A DNA stretch of 64,000 bases, from contig JAMXSV010000008.1 of NCBI GenBank assembly GCA_027559495.1, forward strand, positions 1,674,001 to 1,738,000, given 5' to 3'. The position numbers and the translations under genes were made by a program. The notes under the pieces were generated by a model, which was not told the DNA's origin, ran no database searches, and saw only the letters and a program-made list of their open reading frames with translations. This document shows positions 46,720-58,135 of this stretch, one piece after another (the stretch's first letter is position 1; every line of letters begins with the position of its first letter). Source of the stretch: Aurifilum marmelostoma. Lineage: Eukaryota > Ascomycota > Sordariomycetes > Diaporthales > Cryphonectriaceae.

Positions 46720-47875
46720 TCAATCCTCAGACGCTTGCACCATATTATCATCCGCCTCCTGGGTCTGCTCTTGGGCCTGCTTCTCGGCCTTTTCAGCCTC
46801 TTCCTTGGCCAACCTCTCGGCCCGGTACTGGAGCATGGCCTTGAGGACCTGAGCGCAAGTCTGATCAGCGACCTCACTCAATTCTCTAGCGACACCGCAG
46901 ACAGTATCCAAGCTCCAATGCAGAAAGACCTGGGCACTCGATAGAGAAGCGAGAGACGATCATGACTTACCTCATCCACATCCACTTCGCCCGCAATCTC
47001 CCGCGACAGACTCGAGAACGCCTGGTCCACCTCCCTGAGCTTTCCCTGCCGTGAATATATCGTCTGCCCGTGCCTCTTCTCGTCCGCCATCAGGACAGCA
47101 GCGCTCCTGGCAACAACATCCGCCTCCTGCGTCTGCTCTAGATACCCAATCGCCTCGAAGACCTCGCGCGGAGCCATGCCCGTCAGCGTCCACGACGGCG
47201 CGATCGAGTTGATCCGGATGGCATTACCGAAATTCTCGGCAAGAGGCGGCACCAGTCCGCGCATGAACCCCAGCACTCCGTGCTTGGCTGCGCAGTATTC
47301 TGGGTTTCTGAGCCCCACGAAGCCCGTCGCGCTCGACGCCAGCACGACCGAGCCGCCCGGTGGCGTCTGGTGGCGCATGTGGTACATGCCGAGGTAGGCC
47401 GTGTTGATGCATCCCTTGAGGTTGATGTCCAGCGTGATCGAGGGTGGCTCCTCCAGCTCGCCTGTCTCCGCGTTGAAGGTCTCGCCCAGGTAGTTGGCGC
47501 GGAGGCCGGCTATCCCGGCAGCGGCGAAGACGTGGTCGATGCGGGCGTGCTTGGCGGCAGCGGTTGTGAACAGGGACCGCAGGGAGGACCAGACGCTGAC
47601 GTCGGTGCTGATGAACGTCAGGCGGCTCTCGGGGCCGGCATACTGCTGTAGGAGTGTCTCTGGAGGCGGGTTCTGGTCGCCAATCACGACGGACGCGCCG
47701 AGCTCGAGGAGCAGAGAGGTCGTTGCCAGGCCGATGCCGGAAGATCCACCTGCAAAGTATGTGAGTGGAAGGTAATGAGGAAGGAAGCATTATAAACAAC
47801 AGTATTACCTGTGATCACGACGATTTTGTTTGAGAGACCAGTGAGATCGTCTTTCTCGACGGTGAATTCAGCCAT
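46720..47875 (-). CDS. Short-chain dehydrogenase/reductase (SDR)
   Basis: NAD(P)-dependent oxidoreductase of unknown substrate. Exons 47875-47809, 47749-46971 and 46848-46720 (59- and 122-bp introns) give 324 aa. Start MAEFTVEKDDL is chosen over an upstream in-frame ATG because it places the Rossmann strand normally. Classical-SDR marks: cofactor loop VITGGSSGIG (split by intron 1), AAAGIAG after the fourth strand, catalytic Ser in VVLASSATGFVG, and Tyr-x3-Lys in PEYCAAKHG. Residue Asp in VVIGDQN after strand 2 suggests NAD(H) preference (inference). The last exon adds a charged helix (RAERLAKEEAEKAEKQAQEQ) beyond the catalytic domain, an unusual tail that could be a coiled coil. Resembles 15-hydroxyprostaglandin-dehydrogenase-like SDRs. 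Confidence 0.9.
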
Positions 47876-49446
47876 TGTCCAGCTTGACACAGATACCCCT
47901 ACCACTATGATATGTGTCAAATTCTAAGTAGAAGGCTTGATTATAGCAGAACTATCAAGATGGTTCAAAAATGTCATTATATGCTCTAGGGCAGGACAAG
48001 AAGGCGTTGTACAAAGAAGAGTAGCAGGCAGAGCTGTCCTGTAACTGAACAGATTCGGGGAGATAATTGCTGTCAGCTGACCCCCAACACGGCTTAAGCA
48101 GGACACCAGCACAAGCGTTATCGTAGATTTCGACTTATATCAAGTTTTGAATGCAACTCTGATAAGTTGAATGACGCTTTGATCTGATATATGAACGAAG
48201 TTTCAGCGTCCATTCTTCATCATTATCCAAGACCTTGCTGCCATGAATCCCGTCTATAATATCCCGGCCACTCCAGGCCATATCTGACAAGAGGGATCTA
48301 CCTTCGCAGCTGCCTGAAGGGTTGTCTATGTACTCATACCATGCCCGATCTTGGCGAACATCCATCGGAATCTTGTCTTTGCGCCGTAGTACAGCACCCT
48401 GTAGCTGACCGAGGCAGGCTCCTCGAGTGATTAGTAGTCTTTGGGGAGCCTCATCGCCAATCAAAAGCCACAGCGAGATGCGGGGTGCCGAGGTTGTGTC
48501 TGCTTCCGAAGATCTCGTTCTTAGAATTTCCGTCTCCTGTCTTGTGGAGAGTGGCGCATGCCAACCGTATTCGTTATTTACTTCAACACAGAAGCTTGCG
48601 GCAACCCATGGAGGGATGTCTTAACGGCACAGACCCTGACACCGGTACAGCCTAGAGCAGTGTTTCTAAAGTGTACTGATAGAATATCAAATAACTTATT
48701 GAGAATGCATATGTCAATATGTTGATGGCATTCGATAGGAATACTGAGTATTGAATTATGTGATCTTTTTTTTTATATAATTAGGTCTAATCTTTGGCAA
48801 CTGAACCTCATCCGATACAGACGATAGACCATAAGCGTACTCAGGTACTTACATCCGTTCAAGCCACAGAAATACGCAGAAATTTATAGAAAATTATAAA
48901 TGATGGAAACCTTTTTCTTTTTTGTGAATCATCTTGTGCAGTAATTACGCGAAGAGCATGGCCATGCACACACAAGTGTCCTGGTGTGGTTGAAGACATG
49001 GGTCAATGGAGAAGCAAGACTACTAATTATGGAAGATACATACAATAAGCTGACGGTGGGTCTGTAACATATTTCGAGACAGATAGTGAAGGAAGTAAAG
49101 AAGGTCAAAGGGAGAGAACCAAAGAAAGAAAAGAAGAAGAAAAAAAAAGGAGGAGAGAGATCGAGAGCCAGAGAGAAGACCTTACTTTCGCTCGTTCAAC
49201 CCTAACCCCAATCAAATTATCTAGCTATCCAAACCCCTCCCGTACGATCGATAACCCCCACTCTCTCCCACCCATTACATAGTACCACTACAGCCCCTAG
49301 CAACCGCGGAAATGTAAACAAACTGCCCAACTTTGAACCTGGCGCAGCTTCGTCCGGCAAAGCACTTACGTCGCCAAAACCGTGCCAGCTCTCAACGCGT
49401 CACCCTCACTCCGCAAAAGGATCAAACCAACCACTACGTAGACATC
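47876..49446. other. Intergenic region between SDR and MAD2
   Basis: AT-rich, no gene seen. The last 300 bp have a purine-rich tract (49,120-49,165) and a CCCTAACCCC-type patch near 49,200 ahead of the MAD2 start. Confidence 0.5.
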
Positions 49447-50464
49447 ATGGCCACGTCAGAAAAGCCCAGCAAGGAAAAGAAGGACACCTCCAAGGTGCAC
49501 AAGCTCTCGCTGCGAGGCAGCGCCAAGCTGGTCGCCGAGTTCGTACGTCTTTGCCCAGCTCCCCCGTCCTTGCGCCCATGCTTCGCCCTTTCGCGCGGGG
49601 CATCAGCAAGAAGACGCGACGAGCCTGTCTCTCTTCTTTGGTCACTGCGGTTGCTAACGAGATCGATCACGCACTGTTTCCTAACAGTTTCAATACTCGA
49701 TCCATTCCATCCTCTACCAGCGAGGCGTCTACCCGGCCGAGGACTTCACCGTCGTCAAGAAGTATGGCCTGAACATGCTCGTCTCGTCAGACGACCAGGT
49801 CAAGGCCTACATCAAGAAGATCATGTCCGCTCTGGACCGCTGGATGAAGGACGGCAAGATCTCCAAGCTGGTGATTGTCATTACCAACAAGGACACAAGC
49901 GAGCACCTGGAGAGGTGGCAGTTTGACGTGAGGCTGCAGCCCCCCCTTTCTACTGACTCTCCCCCGACACCTTCAGAAAGAAAAAGAGCCATATAGCAAA
50001 TATAAATATCCCTGCAAAGAAAACGGCACCTAATCCAAAGACAAAACCAATAGGTCAATATTACCGCCCCACCAAAGTCAAAATCGAAATCGAAATCATC
50101 CACCAGCAAACCCACAGCCGCCGACCCCGAGAACCAGGAAAACTCGGCTCCGCAGGGCACCACCACGGCCACCAAAACCCCGACCTCTACTCCCGCCCCC
50201 GAAAAGACCGAGGCAGAGATCCAGTCCGAGATCGCCGCCATCTTCCGCCAGATCACCGCGTCCGTGACGTTCCTCCCCCAGCTGGACGCGGGCGAGTGCA
50301 CTTTCAACGTCCTGGTCTATGCGGATGCGGACTCGGATGTGCCGGTGGAGTGGGGCGACAGCGATGGCAAGGAGATTGTCGGTGGCGAGAGGGTTCAGCT
50401 GCGGGGCTTCAGCACGGCATATCATAACATTGGGACCACGGTGGACTATCGAGGGGACTTTTAG
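49447..50464 (+). CDS. mad2: Spindle assembly checkpoint protein Mad2 (HORMA domain)
   Basis: Binds Cdc20 and Mad1 to restrain the anaphase-promoting complex until kinetochores are attached. Exons 49447-49542, 49688-49927 and 50054-50464 join in phase 0, giving 248 aa. Start MATSEKPSKEKKD leads into LRGSAKLVAEFFQYSIHSIL, where exon 2 begins, a Mad2 hallmark; YQRGVYPAEDF and KKYGLNMLV follow. The C-terminal safety-belt ends VQLRGFSTAYHNIGTTVDY. Relative to the ~205-residue yeast and animal proteins there is an extra ~45-residue low-complexity insert in exon 3 (SKSKSKSSTSKP...TSTPAPEK), as seen in several mould orthologues. The gene converges on the UBP14 gene, 390 bp away. Confidence 0.95.
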
Positions 50465-50854
50465 CCAGCTGGATGGCTGGAGGTCTCATACCCAGGTGGA
50501 TTTGAGAGGGAGAAGAGGTAGGGTTCATCGCTCGGAAAAGAGTTCCTAGGTGGGCATGGGAGGCTAGGGTTGAAGGCGCAATCTGGCCTCGGACTTGTAT
50601 GATAGCACGGCAGACGATGAGATGCGCATGACAACACGGGGCGTTTTGGGCTGGATCAGGCTATCATTGGAAATACCATGGAATTTGTGATTTTGGGATA
50701 TTCCATCTTCAGTCCGCATTTCTTGATGACCTCAGGCGGCCGATAAAGCAGGAAATCATCCATCTAGGTCGTCTCCCGTCGCCAGCCGTGCTCGCGTTGC
50801 GATGCCGCATCTAAGATGATACTTTTGGTCTAGACACCCGCCATACTCCTCCGT
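50465..50854. other. Convergent 3' region between MAD2 and UBP14
   Basis: 390 bp between two convergent stops. No gene or notable repeat seen. Confidence 0.6.
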
Positions 50855-53423
50855 CTAAACACGCTTGAAGAAATAGACATACGCAAACTTGCGCATCTCC
50901 TCAATATCCACCGCCTCAACGACCTTCTCATCGTTGAAAAGAACCCAGGCCGACTTTTCCGGCAGCTGCTTGCGGATAAAGGCTACGTAGTGTCTGTGGA
51001 GATATGAAAGCGTCAGTAATGATCTCGTCTCGGTAACCCCAGGATATATGTATGGATTCGACTAACCCAGCATGAATACTTGTACCCTTGTGGCACACGA
51101 TACTCTGTAGCTGGAACTGAGCAGGCAGCGCTGCGCTTCCAGCCGGGCCAGAAACTGCCGCGGGCGCTGCCTCTCCCTCACCACTATCGCCGCCTACCAG
51201 GCCCGGGTCGTCCGGATGACTGAAAAGCCACTCCACCGCACGCTCCATATCGCCACCTGTCTCCTTGAGCGCCTTCTTGGCCTGGGCTTCAGCAAAGCCC
51301 ATGGCGCCCAGCATCTCGATTTGCTCGGGGTTCGCTCCCGCACAGCTGGCTCCCGCAGCTGCTCCAGTCAGGTCAAGAGGAACGTCGATATCGGGGTCTT
51401 CCATGTGCTGGAATAGCCACTCCATAGCGGCATTCCCATCGTTGTTCCCGGTGGCGTGGAGGGCCTTTTCGCAGCGCACACGAGGGAAACCCATACCCTC
51501 TAGCATGGCCAAACCAGCTTCGTTCGGCACAAACGCTGGGGCCGCAGGTGCAGCCTCTTCAGGCAGGAGCTCCTCACCCTGCTGCTGGCCTTGAGACAGG
51601 TAGTTATCCAGGAGGAACGGCTCGTCAGGGACGATGATGGGCACATCCACCTTCACCTCGACCCAGTTCACGATGGCCATCCGTCGAGCGTTGATGGCGA
51701 ATATCTCTGGGAAAGTCTTGAAGAGTGTCCGCTTGGCATAGCCATCCTTGGAGCCGCAGGATGAGCAGGTGAGCTCCACTACCTCCTCAGCCGTAAAGTC
51801 GTCCAGACATTGTTTGAATGTCACGGGCTTCCACGGTGCAGGCCCTTCTTCTCCCTCCGTTTGTGACTCCTTCTCCATAGGAAGAATAATCATGATATTG
51901 TCCTGCTCGTTGGTAGAGTACCGAACTTTCTTGCAACCACGGCATTGTAGCCGCTGTTCCAGGGTAAAGCGGAAGGGGAATGTGGGATCGGCATCGGGCG
52001 AGGGGTGCTTCGAGCGGGTGATGAGCTTGAAGAGGTGCTGAAACAGCTCGAAGGCATCTTGCTGACGCATCGTGGAGAACTCCTGATGACCGCGGCCGAT
52101 CAGGTGCTTGAACATGGCGGGGGCCAGGCCCCGCTGGTGTGCCGTGGCAGGATCTTGATCAGAGGTAGAGGCATCTGGGTCGGGCTTTGAGTATCGTCCG
52201 GAGAGAAGGCCATCAGCCATCTTCCTCAGCTGCGTCTCCAGATCTTCAGCTGGCTCCTGCACGATAGGCAGGTCGTCATAGACCTCGTAGTAGCGCTTGC
52301 GGAAAGCTGGGAGGTCAAAGAGGCACTGCAGAACGCTGGCCAGGTAGCAGCTGTTGCCGAGGTTCTTCAGGCCGGTCAGACCGGGTCCGAACAGCGGCAC
52401 CAGCTCATGGCCGTCTTGTGTTGTCGTGAAGTCCCACTTCATGTTCTGCTCGATTTGCATCTCCGTCAGGCTCTTCTCCGTCTTTTGCCTCTCCGCGATA
52501 TTGATGCCCCAGTTCGCCAGGTGTGTGGCTAGCGACTCATCGACCCGCTCGTCGTCGCAGGTGTAGCAGTACACGTCTGCCGTCCCCTCTGCGCTGATGG
52601 AGCCGAGCTTCACAGCTACGCCGTGACCCGTCTCTTTCGAATGTGCCAGCGCGTGGGAGTTGCCACCCACGCCGCCGAACTGCGCCCTGCCGCAGCCCAG
52701 GGCACCACACTGCAGACACAGCCAGAGGTTCTCCTGGAGGTCGCACTTGGCACAGCCTCCGAGGTCCTGCCCTGCAATCTTGCGGGGCTCGTCCTGCTGC
52801 ATGAGGAGGATGTGCTCGCAGCTCGTCAGCTCCTGCTCCCACGCCTTGATCTCCTCCTTGCGCGAGAAGGTGTTTGATGTCATGATGCCGTCGACGACCG
52901 GAGCGATCTTGGGGTTGGTGGTATCGACGGTGGCGTCGCACTCGACGCACCTGACTGACAGGGCGTGGTCGTATTTGTCCTCATCCTTTTCGGCGGCGAT
53001 GGCAAGTTTTGTGATCTTCTGGGGTGGCTCGTCCCTGACGACCGCCTTTCGAGTACGCTTGATATTCAGGACAAGAGGATGGTTGCGGAGGGCAGCATGG
53101 AGGGCAGCGTGCTGTCGGTCGCCGGCGCAACCTCCGTTAAAGCACTGGAGGCAGACGTTGAGACCTTGCGGCTCGTCCTGGACCACGCACAGTCAGCTCC
53201 TGGGACCCAACTGGAAGGAAGAGCTGGGGCGGGATTAGGACTGGCTACATACGATCGAGTCGAAGCACTGGGTGCAGTCCTCTCGGTACACCGACTGGTG
53301 GGGTGCCGGGGGCGAGAGACCTGATCATAGCAGTCAGTCAGCAACGAAACACGCATCTAGGCTTGCCCCTCTTGCGTCCCCGGCTTGTGCCTCACTGAGT
53401 GACTCGACGTGTGTGCACGCCAT
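50855..53423 (-). CDS. ubp14: Ubiquitin carboxyl-terminal hydrolase, Ubp14/USP5 (isopeptidase T) type
   Basis: Disassembles free polyubiquitin chains and so keeps the proteasome clear. Exons 53423-53396, 53320-53253, 53177-51067 and 50993-50855 give 781 aa, the usual length. The 28-nt first exon (MACTHVESL) and the short second (SPPAPHQSVYREDCTQCFDS) restore the standard N-terminus. Order: N-terminal cryptic zinc-finger region; ZnF-UBP (CDLQENLWLCLQCGALGC with GHG binding motif); catalytic Cys309 in LKNLGNSCYLASVLQ; two UBA domains (LAMLEGMGFPRVRCEKAL and IEMLGAMGFAEAQAKKAL); catalytic His737 in GHYVAFIRK, which lies at the start of the last exon; and an NDEKV box near the end. All family-critical residues are present. 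Confidence 0.95.
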
Positions 53424-54490
53424 TTTGTTTTGTTTTTCTTTTTTTCCCCGCCTCCTTCAGCCTGACTACCGGGAGTCAAGGACTGGTGAAACAAATCGAG
53501 ACAGAGAGGTATGAGTGTGTTGTGTCGTATTGCCAGGATTCTCAGTGGGTGAAGAAGTGTGAGGGAGAGAAGTTTGTCACAAGAAGGCAATAGACACGAC
53601 AATTACGTCGGTCAGCGGAGCACCCTGTTCTGCGCTGCTGGAGCTGCTGTCACGCCTCACCAGCTGTAAGCTGTAGGCAAGGGCAGGGCCATGGGAGGGG
53701 CAGACGCGACCACCCCGCGTTTGGGCCTGGAACAGTGCCTCTAGCGTGCCAGCTCAGCAGGGATGTCTAGAAAGAGGGGGGGGGGGGGGGGAAATGAGCA
53801 CTGGCCCTACTCCGTCCAGTCACTGTAGAGACACTGGAGGACGGGTTCGAGTCACTATCAAAAAGTCTTACATTTTGGCGGACGGCTTGTTAACGATCAG
53901 GTGTCGACGTCAGAGCTCCTCGCCAGGCCGATTAGGATCGGAGGATGATCTCAGCGGGACAGTCTTCTTCGACATTCTCTGGACAGATGGAATTCCGTAT
54001 ACATACTGTGGTTCTATGGCACACGACGATCTCATGGCTCAAGTGCGCTTCGAGAAAGCCATCACCACACTGTGGGTCGATCGACTGGGCGATAGCGACG
54101 CGAGGTTGAACGAGGTGGCTTGTATTGGCAATGCAAGTCAAACACAGGTAATCTGATTCATCTTATCTCCGCCCGGAGACCTTGTAAAGCTCGGCTGACC
54201 CGCTTTAAAACACCGTGCCCGACCATTCTCCGAGGTCGCTTAGTGACTTCATACCCTCCCGTGGCGATTTTTCCTCAGCACCTCTCGATTTGCAACTCGG
54301 CTCTTTTTTGTCTCCTTCACCACCCAAACCCCAAACAAAAGACCTACAACAACAACAACCACCCCACCCATCACGACCAACACCACCCTCACGATACCTA
54401 CAACAACAGATCATCCAGATCTCTCGAAGAATTGATTCGAGCATCATACACTTGCTGCAGAAATTGTCGCGTGGCAGTATCACATCCAGA
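53424..54490. promoter_or_regulatory. Divergent promoter region UBP14 / ISU1
   Basis: Head-to-head genes share about 1.07 kb. It contains a 16-base G run (53,776-53,791), and the ISU1 leader has a CAA-repeat (about 54,345-54,360) of the kind that favours unstructured 5' UTRs. An open frame at 53,746-54,156 has no family features and I do not call it a gene. Confidence 0.55.
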
Positions 54491-55233
54491 ATGTTCTCCA
54501 GAGCGGTCCGTGTCGCCTCGAGGCGAGCCCTCGCCACGCCCATCCGCCCCGCCATCCTCAGCGCACCTCGACAGCTCGCGCCAGCCGTCCCAATCGGTGC
54601 AACTCGATCCTACCACGAGAAGGTCCTTGATCAGTATGTCTGCACCAGCTCTGTCAATGCCCATTGTGCCGAGCTTTCCGGATAATATCATGGCTAACTA
54701 TATTCTTCTCGCACAGCTACTCTCGACCGCGGAATGTGGGCTCGATGAAGAAGACCGATGTAGACGTTGGAACGGGTCTGGTGGGCGCACCAGCATGCGG
54801 CGATGTGATGAAGATCCAGATGTGAGCTATTTTACACCCTCCGCCTCGAGCTCCGAAATATATCGGGCATTCATGCTAACGTATCACTCCTCCTCAAAGA
54901 CGCGTTGACCCCGACTCGAATACCATCTCTGATGTCAAGTTCAAGACTTTCGGCTGCGGCAGCGCCATCGCCTCCTCATCCTACCTGACCGAGCTTGTCC
55001 GCGGCATGACTCTGGACAAGGCCTCCCAGATCAAGAACACAGACATCGCCAAGGAGCTGTGCCTGCCCCCCGTCAAGCTGCACTGCTCGATGCTGGCTGA
55101 GGACGGCATCAAGGCCGCCATCTCCGACTACTACACCAAGAACCCGACCGCCAAGAAGACAAACCTCGCTGGTACCGGTATGAAGATGCCCGAGGTTGAG
55201 ATCACCTCCGCGCCGGCGGCGGCTGCTGCTTGA
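54491..55233 (+). CDS. isu1: Iron-sulfur cluster assembly scaffold Isu1 (IscU type), mitochondrial
   Basis: Scaffold on which the mitochondrial ISC system builds [2Fe-2S] clusters with Nfs1, frataxin and ferredoxin. Exons 54491-54633, 54717-54821 and 54900-55233 join in phases 2 and 2, giving 193 aa. The first ~38 residues (MFSRAVRVASRRALATPIRP) are a basic mitochondrial presequence. The scaffold cysteines are Cys75 (APACGDV), Cys102 (FGCGSAIA) and Cys145 (KLHCSML); Asp77 beside Cys75 is the residue that aids cluster release. LPPVK (138-142) is the binding site for the dedicated Hsp70. Length and motif order are normal; the Ala-rich end (APAAAAA) is not conserved in general. Confidence 0.96.
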
Positions 55234-55998
55234 ATGCAGTTATCTAGTACGAACGGAAAGTAGGGGATAGGTGTTCTTTCTTTCAGGGATGCATCCTTTG
55301 ATTAGGCGTTTCGGGGTTCGCGCTGGATCTGTCTATTGCTCTCTTTTTTCCCAACCAAAATACCACACAAAACACCTAGTCTGAGCTGGTCAGGAGTGGA
55401 GTGCTTCATGATGTTCCGAAAGTCGAGTTTTCGTTATGGACTGAAAGAATCAAATTTTGGGTGATGTGCTCAGGGGACAGATAGTCTAAAAATTGGTGGT
55501 AATGGTTGGTGCCCGTCGGTCTTTGTGCTTCTTGTAATAAGTTGACATTCCCCTAGGTAGCAAGATGACTGAATTCGATTCATTCGTTTACCTGTATGAT
55601 CCATACACATTGCACTCCGATCATCTTATTAAACAGGCCTTTTCCAGGCCTTTCCAGATTCATCGGCCTCGCCTTGAGAGACGCCCGCTTGACTTCATCT
55701 GTATTCTTTCTCGTGAGCAACTGTTGTTCGACCACCAACTTCATGAAGTGCCTTGCAGGATCATCTATATTTGATACATTCCTTGGCCGAAGTGAAAGCC
55801 TATACCCAGAACAATGACCCGCCGTACATCTTCGAGGCGGGTCATTATTATCAAGGCTCAACACAACGATTATAGTGGTCTGTTGAGCCCCGTCTTCCAA
55901 TTGAGCAATTGGTCATGTGTATCTACAATTGTGCAGGTCTTATCTGAATATATATATATATACTCAACCCCTCTCACTATACACCATCGTCAACACAG
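55234..55998. other. Convergent 3' region ISU1 / SV2-like MFS with perfect hairpin
   Basis: No gene seen. At 55,813-55,846 AATGACCCGCC and GGCGGGTCATT form a perfect 11-bp inverted repeat around a 12-base loop. A TA run lies at about 55,951-55,962. Confidence 0.55.
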
Positions 55999-58135
55999 CT
56001 ATGACTTCCCATCCGATGACTCCAGCCTCTTGGTCGGCAACAGCGCCGTGCTCACCACACAGCCCAGCGTCACCCCCACCAGCAAGATACAAGACCGCAT
56101 TCACGTTGCCCCCATCCCCCGCCGCCCCTTCACCGTACAAGCCCTGCGCGATCAGGGGGCTCACGATCCCAAACAGCCTGCCCCAGAAGCTAGCCACCCC
56201 GCAGGCCGTGCCGCGGACGGGCGCGGGAAACGCCTCGGGGGTCCAGCCGTACAGCACGGCGTTGAACATGGACTGGAAGAAGTACTCCATGGTGAAGAGG
56301 CCGAGGTTCTTGGCGACGGTGTCGACGGTGGCGAAGAGGATGACGGAGAGGCCCATGAGGGCGGAGGAGAGGGTCATGGTCCACTTGCGGCCGAAGCGGG
56401 GGACGCGGTACATGGCGGCGCCGGCGAGGACGCCCAGGATGCCTGGGGCGTAGGTGTAGATGTAGGAGGCGTAGGTGAAGGAGAGGGACTGGGAGGCGGA
56501 GCCGTTCTTGAGGGCGAGGATGCGAGGGAGGTAGAAACCTGATGGATGTTTTTATCAGCAAGGGGGGGGTTGTTGTTTTGTTTTGCTTTTCTTTTCTTTT
56601 CTTTTTCTTTTCTTTTCTTTTCTTTTTCTTTTTTTTTTTTTTTTGTGGTGACGCCAAAGGAAGATGAAAACTCACCAGCAACAGTAAAGCCCCAAAAGTC
56701 CATGATGTACGTCAACCACACCAGGATAGTCAGCCTCGTCATGCCCACGCTCGAGAACAGCATCCTATACCGCTCCATGCCGCCCATCATCTTCTTCTTG
56801 GTCGGCTTCATGCGCTTGAACGTGCGCACCCCGCTGCTCAGCACGTTCCCGCTCAAAGTGCGCTTGAAGACGACCCGCGTCCTCCCCTGCTGCCCGCCGC
56901 CGTTCTCCGCTTCCTCCTCATCCTCCTCCCTCCTGCTGGGCAGACGACCGCTGGTGGGTCGGCCAGCATCATCGCCACGAACGAAGGGGCTGCCCCCCGT
57001 CTTCAGGGCCTCGAAGGCCGCCAGGCTCAGATGGCACTCGCGCCCGTTGGTCCTGGCGATGTGCTGCACGACACGGATGGCCTCCTCGTCCTGGCACTTG
57101 TAGATGAGGAACTTGGGCGACTCGCGGAACCGGAAGACAAAGAAGCGCAGGCAAAAGACGGCCAGGGTGATGCCGCCGAGGGTGAAGAGGAGGTACCGCC
57201 AGCCCATGTTGTTGGAGCGCCCGCAGCACGGCACGCCGGGGCCGGGGTCGGCTGCGCAGCTGGGCAGGGGGTCGGGCTCGGAGAAGTTGGGGCTGCAGGA
57301 CATGGTGGGGATGAGGCCGAAGGCGATGGCGGAGCAGAGGACCACGCCGATGGGCTGGAAGATGGAGAGGGTGGCGAGGAGGAAGCGCTTGTTCTGGGGG
57401 ATGAACTCGAGGGTGATGGTGGTGTCGATGGGGATGTTGCCGCCGACGCCGAACCCGACGAACGCCGTTAGGACCAGGAAGGTGGTGTAGTTGTTGGAGG
57501 CGCCCAGACACAAGCCGAATATGGAAGAGAAGAGGCAGGTGAGGTTGAATGCCCATCTTCGACCTGAGCACAAGTCAGCCCAGTGTTGATTGACGATTTT
57601 CAGAAGACACAATACTAGACGATCGATGATGATAACGGACAACAGAGAAAATAAGGGATCACATACCAACGAGATCACTCATGACACCCCAGAAGAACGC
57701 CCCGGCCGTCAGCCCCGCATTGAAGCTCGTCGAGATGTTCCCGCTCTCATCGTTCCCGAACCCCATCTCCTGCTGCAGCGGGCTCAGCGCCAGCCCAAAG
57801 GCCTGCGCCCACAGCAGGTCCAGCATGTACCCGAACCCGCACAGGCCCCAGATGTACCACTGGTACCTCCCCATCCCCATGGCGTCGATCTCGCGGTTCA
57901 CCAGGACGCACTTTTTGTCGTACAGGCTCAGGCCGTCCAGGTCTGAGTCGTCGGCGGCGAGGACAGCGGGGGGTGAGTACGACCGTGACGTATGATAAGC
58001 TGCCGGCCCGTCTGAGCCGTCGTCATCTTTTCCTGTGGGCGATAGGACCCTGGTGGGCGTGACGATGGGAGAGGACTTTTGATCGTAGCCGTCTTCTTCC
58101 CTGTAGCGGGACTCGGTCTGGCTGTGGCTAGCCAT
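55999..58135 (-). CDS. SV2-like MFS transporter (one-base frameshift near the C-terminus)
   Basis: Exons 58135-57667, 57563-56676 and 56538-55999 join in phase 1 each. With one C removed from the run at 56073-56077 the protein is 631 aa. Start MASHSQTESRYREEDG is followed by a ~90-residue cytosolic N-terminus. Twelve membrane helices are expected: GFGYMLDLLWAQAFGLAL opens the first, SDLVGRRWAFNLTCL is the motif-A loop, and FGVGGNIPIDTTITLEFIP is the SV2-type signature. A charged central loop (SRREEDEEEAENGGG...) separates the halves. After the C-run the uncorrected frame reads GDAGLCGEHG and runs to a later stop. The corrected frame reads LAGGVTLGCVVSTALLPTKR and stops at 55,999-56,001, as in relatives. 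Substrate unknown; relatives are annotated as organic-ion or sugar transporters. Confidence 0.88.
56073..56077. other. C5 homopolymer at the SV2-like MFS frameshift
   Basis: Four C instead of five would keep the last membrane helix (GCVVSTALLP) and the usual TKRLE ending. Same type and same + strand base as the runs at 4910 and 10029. Confidence 0.8.
56582..56644. repeat. CTTTT-type pyrimidine tract in an MFS intron
   Basis: Within the second intron (56539-56675, minus-strand gene) the + strand is a cttttcttttcttttt array ending in a T-run. On the coding strand this is a purine tract downstream of the 5' splice site. Confidence 0.85.

Noticed and set aside
53746..54156. 136-codon + strand open frame between UBP14 and ISU1
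   Set aside because: It contains a Gly-run from a G homopolymer, shows no family motif, and overlaps the expected divergent promoter.
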